Source of the DNA: Okeanomitos corallinicola TIOX110
Lineage (GTDB): Bacteria > Cyanobacteriota > Cyanobacteriia > Cyanobacteriales > Nostocaceae
Direction of reading: 5' to 3'
NCBI RefSeq assembly: GCF_038050375.1
Contig: NZ_CP150886.1
Location: 1,219,318-1,283,317, forward strand
Length of the DNA: 64,000 nucleotides
Position numbers and translations under genes: made by a program. The notes below the pieces were generated by a model. That model worked only from the letters and a program-made list of their open reading frames with translations, ran no database searches and was not told the DNA's origin. The first letter of the stretch is position 1. Each line of letters begins with the position of its first letter. Of the stretch, positions 29,405 through 38,871 are shown one piece after another.

Positions 29405-29425
29405 GGGTTTAGCAATGCTAAACCC
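29405..29425. repeat. GGGTTTAGC palindrome
   Basis: A perfect 9-bp stem GGGTTTAGC/GCTAAACCC with a 3-base loop. Related copies lie at 36319-36339, 42948-42971 and 63317-63345, all between genes, so this is a dispersed hairpin family. It may act as a terminator or mRNA stabiliser. Confidence 0.75.
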
Positions 29426-29578
29426 TTACAATTATTTGTTGATTTTAGATGCGCGATACTTTCGGTTAGCTTCCCTATCACTGTCTATTTTTCATGATTA
29501 CAGAAAAGCGATCGCATTTCATATCCCAAGTTTAAATTATATCTTAATAACATGGTATTGATCTGCATCATTATTTAG

Positions 29579-29700
29579 GGCTTGCTGAATAAATCTCAAA
29601 ACATTACAGGTAAACGATTTTAGCGATTTTGACTTTCAAAAAATGCAAGCTTTGATGAGGTGAGAACTGAAAAACCTTGCATTTAATTCCTGCTTCAAGG
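29579..29700. other. Possible insertion-sequence relic
   Basis: The stretch begins GGGCTTGCTGAATAAATC and contains ATGCAAGCTTTGATG and CCTTGCATTT. It looks like the end of a cyanobacterial insertion element, but no transposase fragment is recognisable and the borders are unclear. Confidence 0.3.
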
Positions 29701-29730
29701 AAAAATAGTTCCCATCCAACTCTTGAAACT

Positions 29731-29760
29731 GTCACCTGTCACCTGTCACCTGTCACCTGT
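29731..29760. repeat. Heptamer STRR (GTCACCT x4)
   Basis: Four exact GTCACCT heptamers are present. It is the same unit that occurs inside the hglE coding sequence at 3501-3530. A GCTACGCCACGCTCCGCG palindrome-type repeat follows at 29782-29799. Confidence 0.9.
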
Positions 29761-29929
29761 CTCCACGACAAGACTTTTATGGCTACGCCACGCTCCGCGA
29801 ACAGCAAACCCTATTTAGTGAGCCACTTCCATTAATGTGATCACCAGCATTGATTATATATTTCCCTTCATCCTCTACATCCTAAAATCCTGAAAATCCT
29901 CACATCCTAAAAATCCTAATTCCAACAAT

Positions 29930-32161
29930 CTAAGCTTCAATTACAACTCGTAAATTCCCCCTTTTCTTAGCAACTCGACAAGCAGTTGTACTACCAACTC
30001 GCTCAAATTCTAAATCAAGAATCGTCGCACCAACACGCAAATTATGCAACGATAAACGATTAATTGATTCTGGCAAAGCTGGGTCAATAATTCGTAAACA
30101 ATTATTCTGAGCATCTGGAACTAAATTCACCATCATTTGCAACAATTGAAACATACTACCTGTACCCCAAGCTTGGGGAGAACAAGCAACAGGATAATGT
30201 ACAGGTGCATTATCTCCTTTCCTTTCATAACCACAAAATAATTCTGGTGGCCGTTGATAAGACTGTTGAGAAGTCATATCAAATAAACCTTGAAATAACT
30301 CCAAAGCTTGATCAATTAAACCCAAAGAACGCAACCCCATTGCAATCAGAGAATTATCATGTGGCCACACCGAACCAATATGATAACCCATGGGATTATA
30401 AGCCGGTGATAAACTACTTAAAGTCCTAATTCCCCAACCATTAAACATATCCGGTGCGCCTAATCTTTCGGCTACACTATAGGCTTTTTCTGGGGTAAAA
30501 ATTCCTAAAGCTAAACAATGTCCAGGATTAGAACTAATACTATCTACTTGATTTCCTTCCCCATCTAAAGCTAAAGCACAAAAATCTTGATCTTCGATCC
30601 AAAAATCTTTGTTAAATCTCACTCTCAAATTTTTAGCTTCTTCTATCCAAGTTTCTGCTAAATCGAGATGCTTTTTCATCTTAGCAATTTCAGCTAATTT
30701 AATTTTCGCCGCATAGACATAAGCTTGGACTTCACAAAGATAAATTGTACCCTCAGCTAATTCTCCTTTTTTATTGACAATACAATCTCCAGAATCTTTC
30801 CAACCTTGGTTAATTAAACCACCTTTTGATTTACGTAAATAACCAAGATAACCTGTTTTTTCTAAATTTCTATCAATCCAATCCATTGCTAATAAAGCAT
30901 TTTTCCACAGTTGTTCTAGGGTTTCTTGATCATGAGTCCAGGCATAATAATCAGCATACAACATTAACCATAAAGGCGTTGCATCCACTGTTCCGTAATA
31001 TGGGGTATGGGGTATTTCTTGACATCTTGCTAATTCCCCAAACCGCAATTCATGTAATATCTTTCCTGGTTCTTCTTCTCGCCAATCATCCTCTTTTTTA
31101 CCTTGATATTCTGCTAATAAACTCAAAGTTTCTTGGGCAATTTTTGGATTTAACATTAAAGTTTGGGCAGCAGTAATAATTGAATCCCGACCAAATAATG
31201 TAGAAAACCAAGGCACACCAGCGGAAACAGTTTTATGATCACCAAAAGATTGGCGTAACAAATACAGATCTTGTTCTGCTCTTTCAATCACGCGATTAAA
31301 AAGACTTTTATCGGCTCTAATTTGGGTAATTTGTTGTCCCCAATCTTGCTCTTCCATTAATTCAGAAGCTTTTGCTTGTGCCAACGTTGTGGCAGCATTA
31401 ACACCAGAACTAGGCTGATTATTAGTTAATTTCTGCAAACGATAACCGAGTATTTTACTTTCATGGGCAGCTAAATTTAACTGCCAAATAGCAGTATTAC
31501 CTTGAAAATGATCTGGTTGTTGATGTTGGAATTTGATCCGTGATTCCATCACCGCACCATCTAAACCTTGATAAGCTAATATCAGTAATTCTTCCTTGTT
31601 TTCAGACTCTGCTAGTCGTAATAATTGACCTCGTTTTTCTCGTTGATGACCTCTGACTTCAAATAAATCTGCAAAATCCGCATCAAAGCTGAGACTAATT
31701 TCAAAGCTGATGTTATTGGTGCTGTAGTTGGCAATTTCTATTTCTTCAAATAAAGCCCCATTCAGTACCATTTCTCGCCGAATACCGATAGTATCAGCTT
31801 TAATATGGTCAAATTTGGGGTTAGTGCATAAGACAGATAAAGCAAAACCTTTATCAGCGGTGCTGCTTAATAGAACAGGCGATCGCCTATTAATCTGCAA
31901 CTCTAAACGACTTAGAAACCGGGTATCAGCACAAAACAACCCCATATTGGGATTTCCATCCTCCAAGGAACACCCGGAAATATTCCCTATTGTATCCGTT
32001 ACTAAAAATAAATCATCATCTTTAACCGTCAAAGAGGGATATTGTCTTTCACTAACTACACAAGGCCATTCTGGAATAGGTACTTGTACTGCGGGAATAA
32101 AAGTCTTGCCATCGAGGACAATGTTATCTGGGGTCATCAACATATCCGGTTTCATAGCCAA
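29930..32161 (-). CDS. Amylo-alpha-1,6-glucosidase / glycogen debranching-type enzyme
   Basis: This 743-residue protein has an N-terminal beta-sandwich (GDE_N_bis type, about 40-240) with the motif FCADTRFLSRLELQI, and a C-terminal (alpha/alpha)6 barrel. The barrel includes GVPWFSTLFGRDSI (near 318), VDATPLWLMLYADYY and GSVWPHDNSLIAMGLRSLGL. Such enzymes hydrolyse alpha-1,6 branch points or related glucosides, and many cyanobacteria have one besides GlgX. The start gives MAMKPDM; the second Met is equally possible. It stands alone, with repeats on both sides. The exact substrate is not certain. Confidence 0.82.
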   Translation of the reverse strand: MAMKPDMLMTPDNIVLDGKTFIPAVQVPIPEWPCVVSERQYPSLTVKDDDLFLVTDTIGNISGCSLEDGNPNMGLFCADTRFLSRLELQINRRSPVLLSSTADKGFALSVLCTNPKFDHIKADTIGIRREMVLNGALFEEIEIANYSTNNISFEISLSFDADFADLFEVRGHQREKRGQLLRLAESENKEELLILAYQGLDGAVMESRIKFQHQQPDHFQGNTAIWQLNLAAHESKILGYRLQKLTNNQPSSGVNAATTLAQAKASELMEEQDWGQQITQIRADKSLFNRVIERAEQDLYLLRQSFGDHKTVSAGVPWFSTLFGRDSIITAAQTLMLNPKIAQETLSLLAEYQGKKEDDWREEEPGKILHELRFGELARCQEIPHTPYYGTVDATPLWLMLYADYYAWTHDQETLEQLWKNALLAMDWIDRNLEKTGYLGYLRKSKGGLINQGWKDSGDCIVNKKGELAEGTIYLCEVQAYVYAAKIKLAEIAKMKKHLDLAETWIEEAKNLRVRFNKDFWIEDQDFCALALDGEGNQVDSISSNPGHCLALGIFTPEKAYSVAERLGAPDMFNGWGIRTLSSLSPAYNPMGYHIGSVWPHDNSLIAMGLRSLGLIDQALELFQGLFDMTSQQSYQRPPELFCGYERKGDNAPVHYPVACSPQAWGTGSMFQLLQMMVNLVPDAQNNCLRIIDPALPESINRLSLHNLRVGATILDLEFERVGSTTACRVAKKRGNLRVVIEA

Positions 32162-32583
32162 ATTTCCCTATATTGGACGAGACTGGAGAAAGGTCAAAAT
32201 GGGAAAATGAGGAAATAGGGACAATTGCCCAATCACCAATCACCAATCACCAAATTTCTATAAATCTATACCTTTTGTATCTCAAGTCAAGCCTGGAATT
32301 TCATGGTTTTTGAGAGGTTTATTCACTCATCATCATTAGGAGATACCATAGATAGAAAATACTCAAGGTGATATTTAGTTAAAATTTTTTTTAGAGTCGG
32401 TATTAGTAAACTTCGCCGAATTTATAGACAAATATAGTCATCTCTAGTCATTAATCACACAGAAGTCAGCTAAAATAACTCATAAGCTGTTGTGCAAAGA
32501 GAACTGAGCAAGAATTTTGTGCATTATCAGATCTAAGATATGTTAGTATATATGGGCGAATATTCATAGAAACTAGCTAGTGT
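32162..32583. other. Intergenic region with AATCACC heptamer repeat
   Basis: This 420-bp stretch has no gene. It holds three AATCACC heptamers (32231-32251) and leads into the left end of the TnpB element, whose exact boundary I cannot place. Confidence 0.6.
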
Positions 32584-33813
32584 ATGCAAGTAGTCGAGCG
32601 GCATATCATTCAAAGAAATCATCCCCATTATCAGGAGATTGATAAATTGTGTTTTGCTGCCAAAAACCTCTACAATTATGCTAACTTCCATATTCGCCAA
32701 AGTTTCATCTTTACTCAAAAATATCTTGACTACAATTGTTTAGCAAAACAATTAAAAGGGACAGAACCATACCAGGCCTTACCAGCGAAAGTTGCCCAAC
32801 AAGTATTATTAGGATTACATCGCAACTGGTTAAGTTTTTTTGCAGCAATTACAGCTTATGCCTCAGATAAATCTAAATTTTTAGGTAGACCGAAATTACC
32901 CAAATATAAACACAAAGAAAAAGGTAGACATTTATTAGTTTACACAGCCCAAGCAGTGAGTAAACCCCAAATGAAATCTGGGTTGATTCATCTGTCACAA
33001 ACACAGATTCACATTCCTACAAAAGTAGACTATTGTTATCTCAATCAAGTAAGAATTGTCCCCAAGATTGACCATTATGTAGTAGAAGTTGTCTATGAAA
33101 AAGAGGAAACAGATTATGGTTTAGACCCTAATTCCATAGCAGCGATTGATTTAGGCATAGATAATCTAGCAACCTTAACATCAAACCAGCCGGGATTTAT
33201 ACCAGTTCTGGTTTCCGGGCGGATTATCAAATCAATTAATCGTTATTATAATCAAAGAAAAGCCAATTTACAATCTTTACTACCTGCACATCAAAAGACC
33301 TCTAAACGACTACAAAGTTTAACTAAAAAACGGAATTTTCGAGTAGATGATTATCTGCATAAAGCCAGTCGCTTAATTATTAACCATTTAGTCAAGTGTG
33401 GGATTGGGACTTTAGTAATAGGTCAAAATCCATTGTGGAAACAGAATGGGAATTTGGGCAGTAGAAATAATCAAAACTTTGTTTGTATTCCCCATACTCG
33501 GTTTGTACAGCAGTTGAGTTATAAAGCGAAATTAGTGGGGATAAATGTATTGGTTTCTGAGGAGTCTTACACTAGTGTAGCTTCTTTTTTAGACCAAGAT
33601 GTGATTCCTACTTATGGCAAAGTTGACTCGAAAGAAGTTAAATTTAGTGGTCGCAGAATCAAAACTAAACTTTATAGAGCAGGTAATGGTTTATTGATTC
33701 ATGCTGATGTCAATGGTAGTTTGAATATTTTACGTAAAGTAGTCCCGACAGCTTTTAGTCTAGGGATAGGGGGCGTTGTAGTTCGCCCCGTCGGGGTTAT
33801 TCCCGGCAAATGA
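32584..33813 (+). CDS. TnpB-type RNA-guided nuclease (IS200/IS605, IS1341-like)
   Basis: This 409-residue protein has a helical N-terminal region and a split RuvC domain. Asp189 (AIDLGIDNLATL) and Asp375 (HADVNGSLNILRK) are the first and last catalytic acids. At the position of the canonical middle Glu the motif is LVIGQNPLWKQ, with no acid. The nearest candidate replacement is Glu326/Glu327 in SEESYTS. The usual CxxC zinc finger is absent; SVASFLDQD stands in its place. No tnpA lies beside it. TnpB proteins use a right-end-derived omegaRNA to cut DNA and help keep the element in place. The gene is intact. The element ends and guide RNA were not delineated. Confidence 0.85.
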   Translation: MQVVERHIIQRNHPHYQEIDKLCFAAKNLYNYANFHIRQSFIFTQKYLDYNCLAKQLKGTEPYQALPAKVAQQVLLGLHRNWLSFFAAITAYASDKSKFLGRPKLPKYKHKEKGRHLLVYTAQAVSKPQMKSGLIHLSQTQIHIPTKVDYCYLNQVRIVPKIDHYVVEVVYEKEETDYGLDPNSIAAIDLGIDNLATLTSNQPGFIPVLVSGRIIKSINRYYNQRKANLQSLLPAHQKTSKRLQSLTKKRNFRVDDYLHKASRLIINHLVKCGIGTLVIGQNPLWKQNGNLGSRNNQNFVCIPHTRFVQQLSYKAKLVGINVLVSEESYTSVASFLDQDVIPTYGKVDSKEVKFSGRRIKTKLYRAGNGLLIHADVNGSLNILRKVVPTAFSLGIGGVVVRPVGVIPGK

Positions 33814-34186
33814 AAGGCATAAGATATTTGTCTATGTTTTTTGGAACTATTACTCAAACTGAGGGGGTATTTTTTGGGTTAATATCTGGACAGGTGCTTT
33901 TTCAAGCCCGAAAATTGAGGAATAGTCATGGGTAATGGTGATAATTAATGGGTAAGATAGCTAAAGGTTGTTTCAATTGCCAATTACCAATTACTTCTTC
34001 CCCAACTTTAATTTTGATAGCAGCTGTATCGGTAATTAAAATCACCTGAAAGACTCAAACCCTGAACGGCTTGCGCCAGTCTACGCTATCAGATAGGAGT
34101 TTAAAAAAGCTAAATGCTGACTGCTGACTGCTATACAATACTTTTAAAAAGTGGATCTTCCCTAAATTGGGCGTTTAACGATATTC
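33814..34186. other. Region downstream of tnpB, possible omegaRNA/right end
   Basis: About 370 bp without a gene. It overlaps the likely right end of the TnpB element; a short GCCCCGTCGGGGT hairpin sits at the end of tnpB. A TGCTGAC heptamer repeat lies at 34115-34132, and the promoter of the following kinase gene must be here. Confidence 0.45.
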
Positions 34187-36166
34187 ATGAGCATTTCGAC
34201 TTCTGTGTTGAGTGATTTGCTACAGTCACTACCTTACTTACGGCCTCAGTTATATTTCAAGGCTTCACTAACTGCTCTTTCCCATGCCATGGAAGATCAG
34301 GTTTTAGCGACTAACTTGGACGGCCCGCTGATTATTGCTAGTTTTCAGCGAGAGCGATTCTATCGTCAAGAAGCTCATCGCTACAAACGCCTTTCCCGTA
34401 GAAGTAATCAAATATATGTATTATCTGCACCAGAAACAGAGTTTGCTCATAGCTCCGATGACTATGAAAAAGTAGCTTTTGAACCAGATGATGCTTTAAG
34501 TCAAGAGTGGCATTTAGTAGTAATTGCTGATAACTATGCTACCTGTTTGGTGTGTCAAGAAAGCCAAGGTTCAATCGCTAAAAATAAGCAAATACCAGAA
34601 AACACCCCTGGTTTAGATATGGATACGGCGCGAAGATTTGAAGGGATTTGGACTTCGGACAGAGGTGTTAGTCTCAAAGCCGCAGAATTATTATTAGCAA
34701 GAATTCAGGTTTATCGGCCAGATTTAGCGGAAAAAATTAATCAAGTACGCCAAAGGTTTGGCATAGGTAAAACTAGCAAGAACTCTAAAAAGGCAAAAAT
34801 ACCCAGTGGATATGCTGGTGATATTGATACTGACCCTTTTGTACAGAGATTGGTAACTTACTTGCAAGCTAGTCAATATAAATTACACAAAGCCTATCGT
34901 TCTATTACTGCTCAGGCCAGGAAAGAAAGGTTGATCAATTCCATCAGTATGGCCATTAGGCGATCGCTTGATCCACAAGCTGTTCTAGAAATCGCTGCTC
35001 AAGAACTAGGACAACACCTAGCCGCAGATCGTTGTTTAATTTATCGCGCTCAAGCTACTGATGATCAAGCTATCATTGAACATGAATTTTTGAATCCCGG
35101 TGTGATGTCTGTCCAAGGACAAGCTTGGGAGTTAGGCAACAATCCTTTATTTCAAGAAATCACACAACACAGTGAAGGGGTTTGTATTGCTGATACTCTG
35201 ACCGATGAACGGGTGAAAAATTCTGCTGCACTTTCCTTGATAGTTAAAAAATTTAGCATTCGCTCTTGGTTAATAGAACCTGTATTTTCCCAAGGACGAT
35301 TGATTGGAATTGTAGAATTACATTATTGTCATTCACCCACCTCAGCTTGGCAACCAGGGGAATTAGATTTAGTCAAGGCGATCGCCAACCAAATCAGTGC
35401 CGCCCTCATTCAAGCCGAAGCTTTTGCTAATTTAGAAGAACTCAACCAACAGCTAGAAGCCTTAGATCGTACTCGTCGTAATCTCATCGCTATCACAGGT
35501 CACGAGCTACGTACCCCCCTATCTACCATTCAAGTTTGTCTAGAAAGTCTAGCCACTGAACCAGATATGCCCCTAGAGTTACGAGAGGTAATGCTGAGTA
35601 CCGCCCTTTCTGACTCGGAAAGAATGCGAAAACTGGTACAAGATTTCCTCACCCTCTCTAACTTAGAAAGTGGTCGGGTGGAATGGCATCCAGAATCTTT
35701 AACTTTACAAGAATGTGTAGAATTATCCCTGAGCAGAGTCCGTACACGAGCATCAACGGAAAATATACCAGAAATTAAAACTCAACTTGCGGACACTTTA
35801 CCATTAATCAAAGCTGATGGTGACTGGTTAGTAGAGGTACTAGCAAAACTCATTGACAATGCTTGTAAATTTACACCCTCCCAAGGAGAAATTACCATCA
35901 AAGCCCACCGTAACGGTCATCAAATGGTAAAAGTAACCGTTGCAGACACTGGACGAGGTATTGAAACCAACCGTCTAGAAATAGTTTTTGACCGCTTTTA
36001 TCAAGAAGAGGGAGCTTTAAGACGGACTGCTGGCGGGACTGGATTAGGTCTAGCTATTTGTCGGCAGATAGTCAAAGGCTGGAATGGCAAAATTTGGGCA
36101 GAGTCTGCTGGCAAGGATCAAGGTAGTAAATTTCATTTTACTATTCCTATTTCTCCAGGTACTTAA
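34187..36166 (+). CDS. DICT-GAF sensor histidine kinase
   Basis: This 659-residue soluble kinase has an N-terminal DICT domain (about 20-190), a domain linked to diguanylate cyclases and two-component sensors that often accompanies light or redox sensing. A GAF domain (about 255-405) lacks a recognisable bilin Cys. The HisKA region has an H-box ITGHELRTPLST near 445. The ATPase domain has the N-box LIDNACKFTPS, G1 VADTGRGIE and G2 GTGLGLAICRQIV. No membrane segment is visible. Its cognate regulator is not adjacent. A terminator follows at 36223. Confidence 0.85.
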   Translation: MSISTSVLSDLLQSLPYLRPQLYFKASLTALSHAMEDQVLATNLDGPLIIASFQRERFYRQEAHRYKRLSRRSNQIYVLSAPETEFAHSSDDYEKVAFEPDDALSQEWHLVVIADNYATCLVCQESQGSIAKNKQIPENTPGLDMDTARRFEGIWTSDRGVSLKAAELLLARIQVYRPDLAEKINQVRQRFGIGKTSKNSKKAKIPSGYAGDIDTDPFVQRLVTYLQASQYKLHKAYRSITAQARKERLINSISMAIRRSLDPQAVLEIAAQELGQHLAADRCLIYRAQATDDQAIIEHEFLNPGVMSVQGQAWELGNNPLFQEITQHSEGVCIADTLTDERVKNSAALSLIVKKFSIRSWLIEPVFSQGRLIGIVELHYCHSPTSAWQPGELDLVKAIANQISAALIQAEAFANLEELNQQLEALDRTRRNLIAITGHELRTPLSTIQVCLESLATEPDMPLELREVMLSTALSDSERMRKLVQDFLTLSNLESGRVEWHPESLTLQECVELSLSRVRTRASTENIPEIKTQLADTLPLIKADGDWLVEVLAKLIDNACKFTPSQGEITIKAHRNGHQMVKVTVADTGRGIETNRLEIVFDRFYQEEGALRRTAGGTGLGLAICRQIVKGWNGKIWAESAGKDQGSKFHFTIPISPGT

Positions 36167-36222
36167 TTGAGATTTGTTATGGGTAATTGGCTTATTAATC
36201 TTTCCCTGTCTCCAAAGAAAAA

Positions 36223-36250
36223 GCCCCGGTAATATACCAGGGCATTTGAT
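36223..36250 (+). terminator. Probable terminator of the DICT-GAF kinase gene
   Basis: The stem GCCCCGGT/ACCAGGGC has one mismatch and a 5-base loop. It is followed by ATTTGATTTT and lies 56 bp after the kinase stop codon. Confidence 0.6.
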
Positions 36251-36318
36251 TTTATTGCTATACTAAACACGGTTGGGAAATGGACTTTTGCAAGATCATG
36301 AAAAACCTTGAAGTGTAA

Positions 36319-36339
36319 GGGTTTAGCACTGCTAAACTC
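36319..36339. repeat. GGGTTTAGC-family palindrome (variant)
   Basis: GGGTTTAGCACTGCTAAACT is a slightly degenerate copy of the hairpin at 29405. It lies between convergent genes and could help terminate either transcript. Confidence 0.65.
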
Positions 36340-36474
36340 CTATCTATAGAATCAAATAATTAAGCCGTTTTGAGTATCAAGACAACAAGTTTTGAGAAAA
36401 AATATTTATATGTAGACAAGGCGGTTAGGGCATTAACTAACACTAAAACTTAGACAATGAAAGGCTTTTAGCAC

Positions 36475-36504
36475 TGTCACCTGTTCCCTGTTCCCTGTCA
36501 CCTG
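36475..36504. repeat. Heptamer STRR (TGTCACC/TGTTCCC)
   Basis: Four heptamers in the order TGTCACC, TGTTCCC, TGTTCCC, TGTCACC end four bases before the stop codon of the protoglobin gene. Confidence 0.85.
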
Positions 36505-36508
36505 ATTT

Positions 36509-37063
36509 CTACATAGAAGATGCACCAGTAGCAATAAGACGTTTAAATAAAGCTTCTGACCAGCCAGTTTCTCTCAGTACAGCAGAGGAGGAAACTTCTA
36601 CATAAGCTTGCTCAATAAAAGCCAAATCAATCATACAAATTCTACCTAAAGCCGCCTGTAATTCATCCGATTTACCATCAACTTTTAATTGTTTACCAAC
36701 TTCATGGACAACCACCGCCATAGCTGGAACTACGTGCTGAGGTGCAATGCCGATTTTGACGTGAACAAGTCCAATATGCCAACGACAATCAGCATATTCT
36801 TTACCCCAATTATCCATGCCAGTAAACATTTGATGAAACCATTGAATAAATGTTTCGTGGAGGCGGTGCATTCGTCCTTCTTTTTCTTTTAATATGGCAC
36901 TCATTTCTTCATCACGTCCTAAATAAGCATAGAAGTGATCAGCCATTGTGGAAGCAATTCCTTGACCCCAATCTGCATGGGAATTAAGAACAGATTTATC
37001 TTCAGGGGTAAAACCAATTCTTTTTTCCATTTTGGACATAAAAGCGGTAGGTTCGATAGTCAT
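36509..37063 (-). CDS. Protoglobin / globin-coupled-sensor-type haem protein
   Basis: This 184-residue protein is a single globin domain. It contains FYAYLGRDEEM, WFHQMFTG and RWHIGLVHVKIGIAPQHVVPAM. The last matches the F-helix region of protoglobins and sensor globins, with His101 the likely proximal haem ligand (His96 is the alternative). There is no output domain. It would bind O2, NO or CO. It is the last gene of a five-gene minus-strand cassette, 15 bp after the PATAN gene, so it is probably co-translated with a signalling pathway and may be its gas or redox sensor. A phycobilisome-like globin fold was considered, but the HVKIG motif favours protoglobin. Confidence 0.78.
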   Translation of the reverse strand: MTIEPTAFMSKMEKRIGFTPEDKSVLNSHADWGQGIASTMADHFYAYLGRDEEMSAILKEKEGRMHRLHETFIQWFHQMFTGMDNWGKEYADCRWHIGLVHVKIGIAPQHVVPAMAVVVHEVGKQLKVDGKSDELQAALGRICMIDLAFIEQAYVEVSSSAVLRETGWSEALFKRLIATGASSM

Positions 37064-37078
37064 AATAGTCCTTGTTAA

Positions 37079-38014
37079 TTAAATTGTTTTACTTCTTAAA
37101 AAACCAACTAAACTTTTTAGGAAAGATTGGCTAACAGGAGGCTTTTCTGGTTTATCTGATTTGTCTGACTTTTCTGTACTTCTACTTACAGATACATTTT
37201 CCTGCAATGGTTCTGGAAAAGAAATTGTAGCAGTAGGATGAGAAAGAGGATCTTCTAGAGTAAAAGAATTTGGTGCAGCAGCAACCATAAAATACTCTTC
37301 TGCCAAACCCACTACTATCAATCGGAAGGCAATTTGTTGTACAGTTGCGATGGGGATTGTCAGTTGATTAGCAATATGCTGTAAAGAAACTTGCCCATTC
37401 ACAAATTCCCAAACTTGCCATTCTTGAGCATTTAAATGTAATTTGGGTTGTCTGACCATTAAACCAGTTAAACCGGAAGTGGGATCTGGGAGTTTTTCTT
37501 CTAAAGCACTCCACTCTCGCAACGCACGCAAACCAATTAATATGACCTCTGTTGCAGACATACTCAAACCAGTCATTTCCGCTATAGGTAATGTTGGTAT
37601 TGGCTCAAATTTAAACAGAGCATCTTTAATTTGGAATAATGCACAAACAGGACGCAAAACTTGGGCATTAAATAAAAGTTTTAGTTGTTCTGATTGTAGC
37701 AGTCCCTGAGATTTTAAACATAATCCTAGTGGCGAGTTAATAAAACAAGAAGAAATTTGGGTAACTCTAGATATTACTCGTTCGCTAATCCAACCCCTTT
37801 GGGCAATCATTAATGTTAAACCTTGTTTATCTAACCTTTCAGAAGCAGCTACCACACGACCTTGATGTAGCCAAATATAATAAATCTGCTTTTTAGATTT
37901 ATTATTTTCATCTGAGCAAAATTCAATGTAAAGGATTCCGGTTTTTTTCCCTTGGTCTAAAAACTGGAGTAATTCTGGTAGGGAAAAATCGGCGAAGTTA
38001 CCAGTGATAGTCAT
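37079..38014 (-). CDS. PATAN (DUF4388) domain protein
   Basis: This 311-residue protein starts with GNFADFSLPELLQFLDQGKKTGILYIE and continues with QIYYIWLHQGRVVAASERL, the typical PATAN domain (about 1-115). A helical region (about 120-235) and a charged, low-complexity Ser/Lys tail follow (about 255-295). There is no receiver domain, unlike PatA or the PATAN-REC gene at 18148. PATAN proteins bind partners in pilus taxis pathways. Here it lies in a GTPase cassette between the GTPase and the globin, so it may be an effector or a scaffold. Confidence 0.8.
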   Translation of the reverse strand: MTITGNFADFSLPELLQFLDQGKKTGILYIEFCSDENNKSKKQIYYIWLHQGRVVAASERLDKQGLTLMIAQRGWISERVISRVTQISSCFINSPLGLCLKSQGLLQSEQLKLLFNAQVLRPVCALFQIKDALFKFEPIPTLPIAEMTGLSMSATEVILIGLRALREWSALEEKLPDPTSGLTGLMVRQPKLHLNAQEWQVWEFVNGQVSLQHIANQLTIPIATVQQIAFRLIVVGLAEEYFMVAAAPNSFTLEDPLSHPTATISFPEPLQENVSVSRSTEKSDKSDKPEKPPVSQSFLKSLVGFLRSKTI

Positions 38015-38143
38015 AATTTTCCTCCTGTATGCAAGGATTAAAATATTAAAGTGATGAGAATAATGGATCTTTGAAATTTAATTTCCAAAAATACTTATTC
38101 TGGTGAGAAAGTTTTCTTAAAAAAAGAGAAATCATAGCTTAGA

Positions 38144-38683
38144 TTAAACTGCACAACTTTCCATTAAATGTTGGACTAGAGCAATTACAGCTTCAGCTAC
38201 GGAGTCTCTTTCATTAGGGTTAACTCTGACCATGGGAGGTCTTGCTTCTTCTTCTACATATCCCATTGCCAAGTACACGTCTTCCTCTGACCAAGCTCCC
38301 GGAGAATCTGTATGGGTAAGACCAAGTATCATGGGAATATCTGCTCTGGCTTCCATAAAGCTGAGAATTTTACGGGCATAACGAAATTCTCTGGCTCTAT
38401 GGGCTGCTATTAATACGATATAGGCATGAGCTTTACGAATTAAAATATCCCACATGAAATCAAAGCGAGATTGACCAGGTGTACCATACAGATGTAACGC
38501 CATATCCGGTCCAAATTGTAAGCGTCCAAAGTCAAAGGCAACTGTTGTTTTTTGTTTTAATAACGCTGTTTCATCGGTGGCACGGGTATCTGTATCTACT
38601 ACTTCAATTTCACTGACGGATCTGATAAAAGTTGATTTTCCTGCTCCTACTGATCCTGTGACAATTAAACGCATAATCTCCAT
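38144..38683 (-). CDS. Small Ras/Arf-like GTPase
   Basis: This 179-residue P-loop GTPase has G1 GSVGAGKST (10-18), a switch I Thr at KTTVAFDFG (46-47), and G3 altered to LYGTPGQ (66-71, with Gly-Thr-Pro-Gly-Gln). Its G4 is LTHTD in place of NKxD, still with the Asp that reads guanine. The fold and motifs match the bacterial Arf/MglA-like group. Such GTPases usually pair with a roadblock protein acting as their GAP, and one is encoded directly upstream. A role in polarity or taxis signalling is plausible, by analogy to MglA/MglB. The Met at residue 4 is an alternative start. Confidence 0.85.
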   Translation of the reverse strand: MEIMRLIVTGSVGAGKSTFIRSVSEIEVVDTDTRATDETALLKQKTTVAFDFGRLQFGPDMALHLYGTPGQSRFDFMWDILIRKAHAYIVLIAAHRAREFRYARKILSFMEARADIPMILGLTHTDSPGAWSEEDVYLAMGYVEEEARPPMVRVNPNERDSVAEAVIALVQHLMESCAV

Positions 38684-38791
38684 GTTTATTTACTCCATAA
38701 ATAAACCACTAATGAGTGATGTTTCACTTCTTGAACTATGCTCCTTAATGAAAGATTATTTACAGATTTACAGGCTGTTGCTATGAGGTTT

Positions 38792-38836
38792 AAAGTTCCC
38801 TAGCTGGACTTTTTTCTCTGTCTGTAAGGGAACTTT
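38792..38836. other. Intercistronic hairpin in the GTPase cassette
   Basis: A perfect 9-bp inverted repeat AAAGTTCCC/GGGAACTTT with a 27-base loop lies in the 188-bp gap between the roadblock and GTPase genes. It may modulate expression of the distal genes through partial termination or RNA processing. Confidence 0.5.
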
Positions 38837-38871
38837 TTCATTAAGTTACCTGTGATTTTGATATGGAGTAT

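Noticed and set aside
29579-29700. Complete insertion sequence
   Set aside because: End-like motifs are present, but there is no transposase fragment and no matching second end.
30205-32210. Long plus-strand frames opposite the amylo-glucosidase gene
   Set aside because: They are shadows of a clear enzyme on the minus strand.
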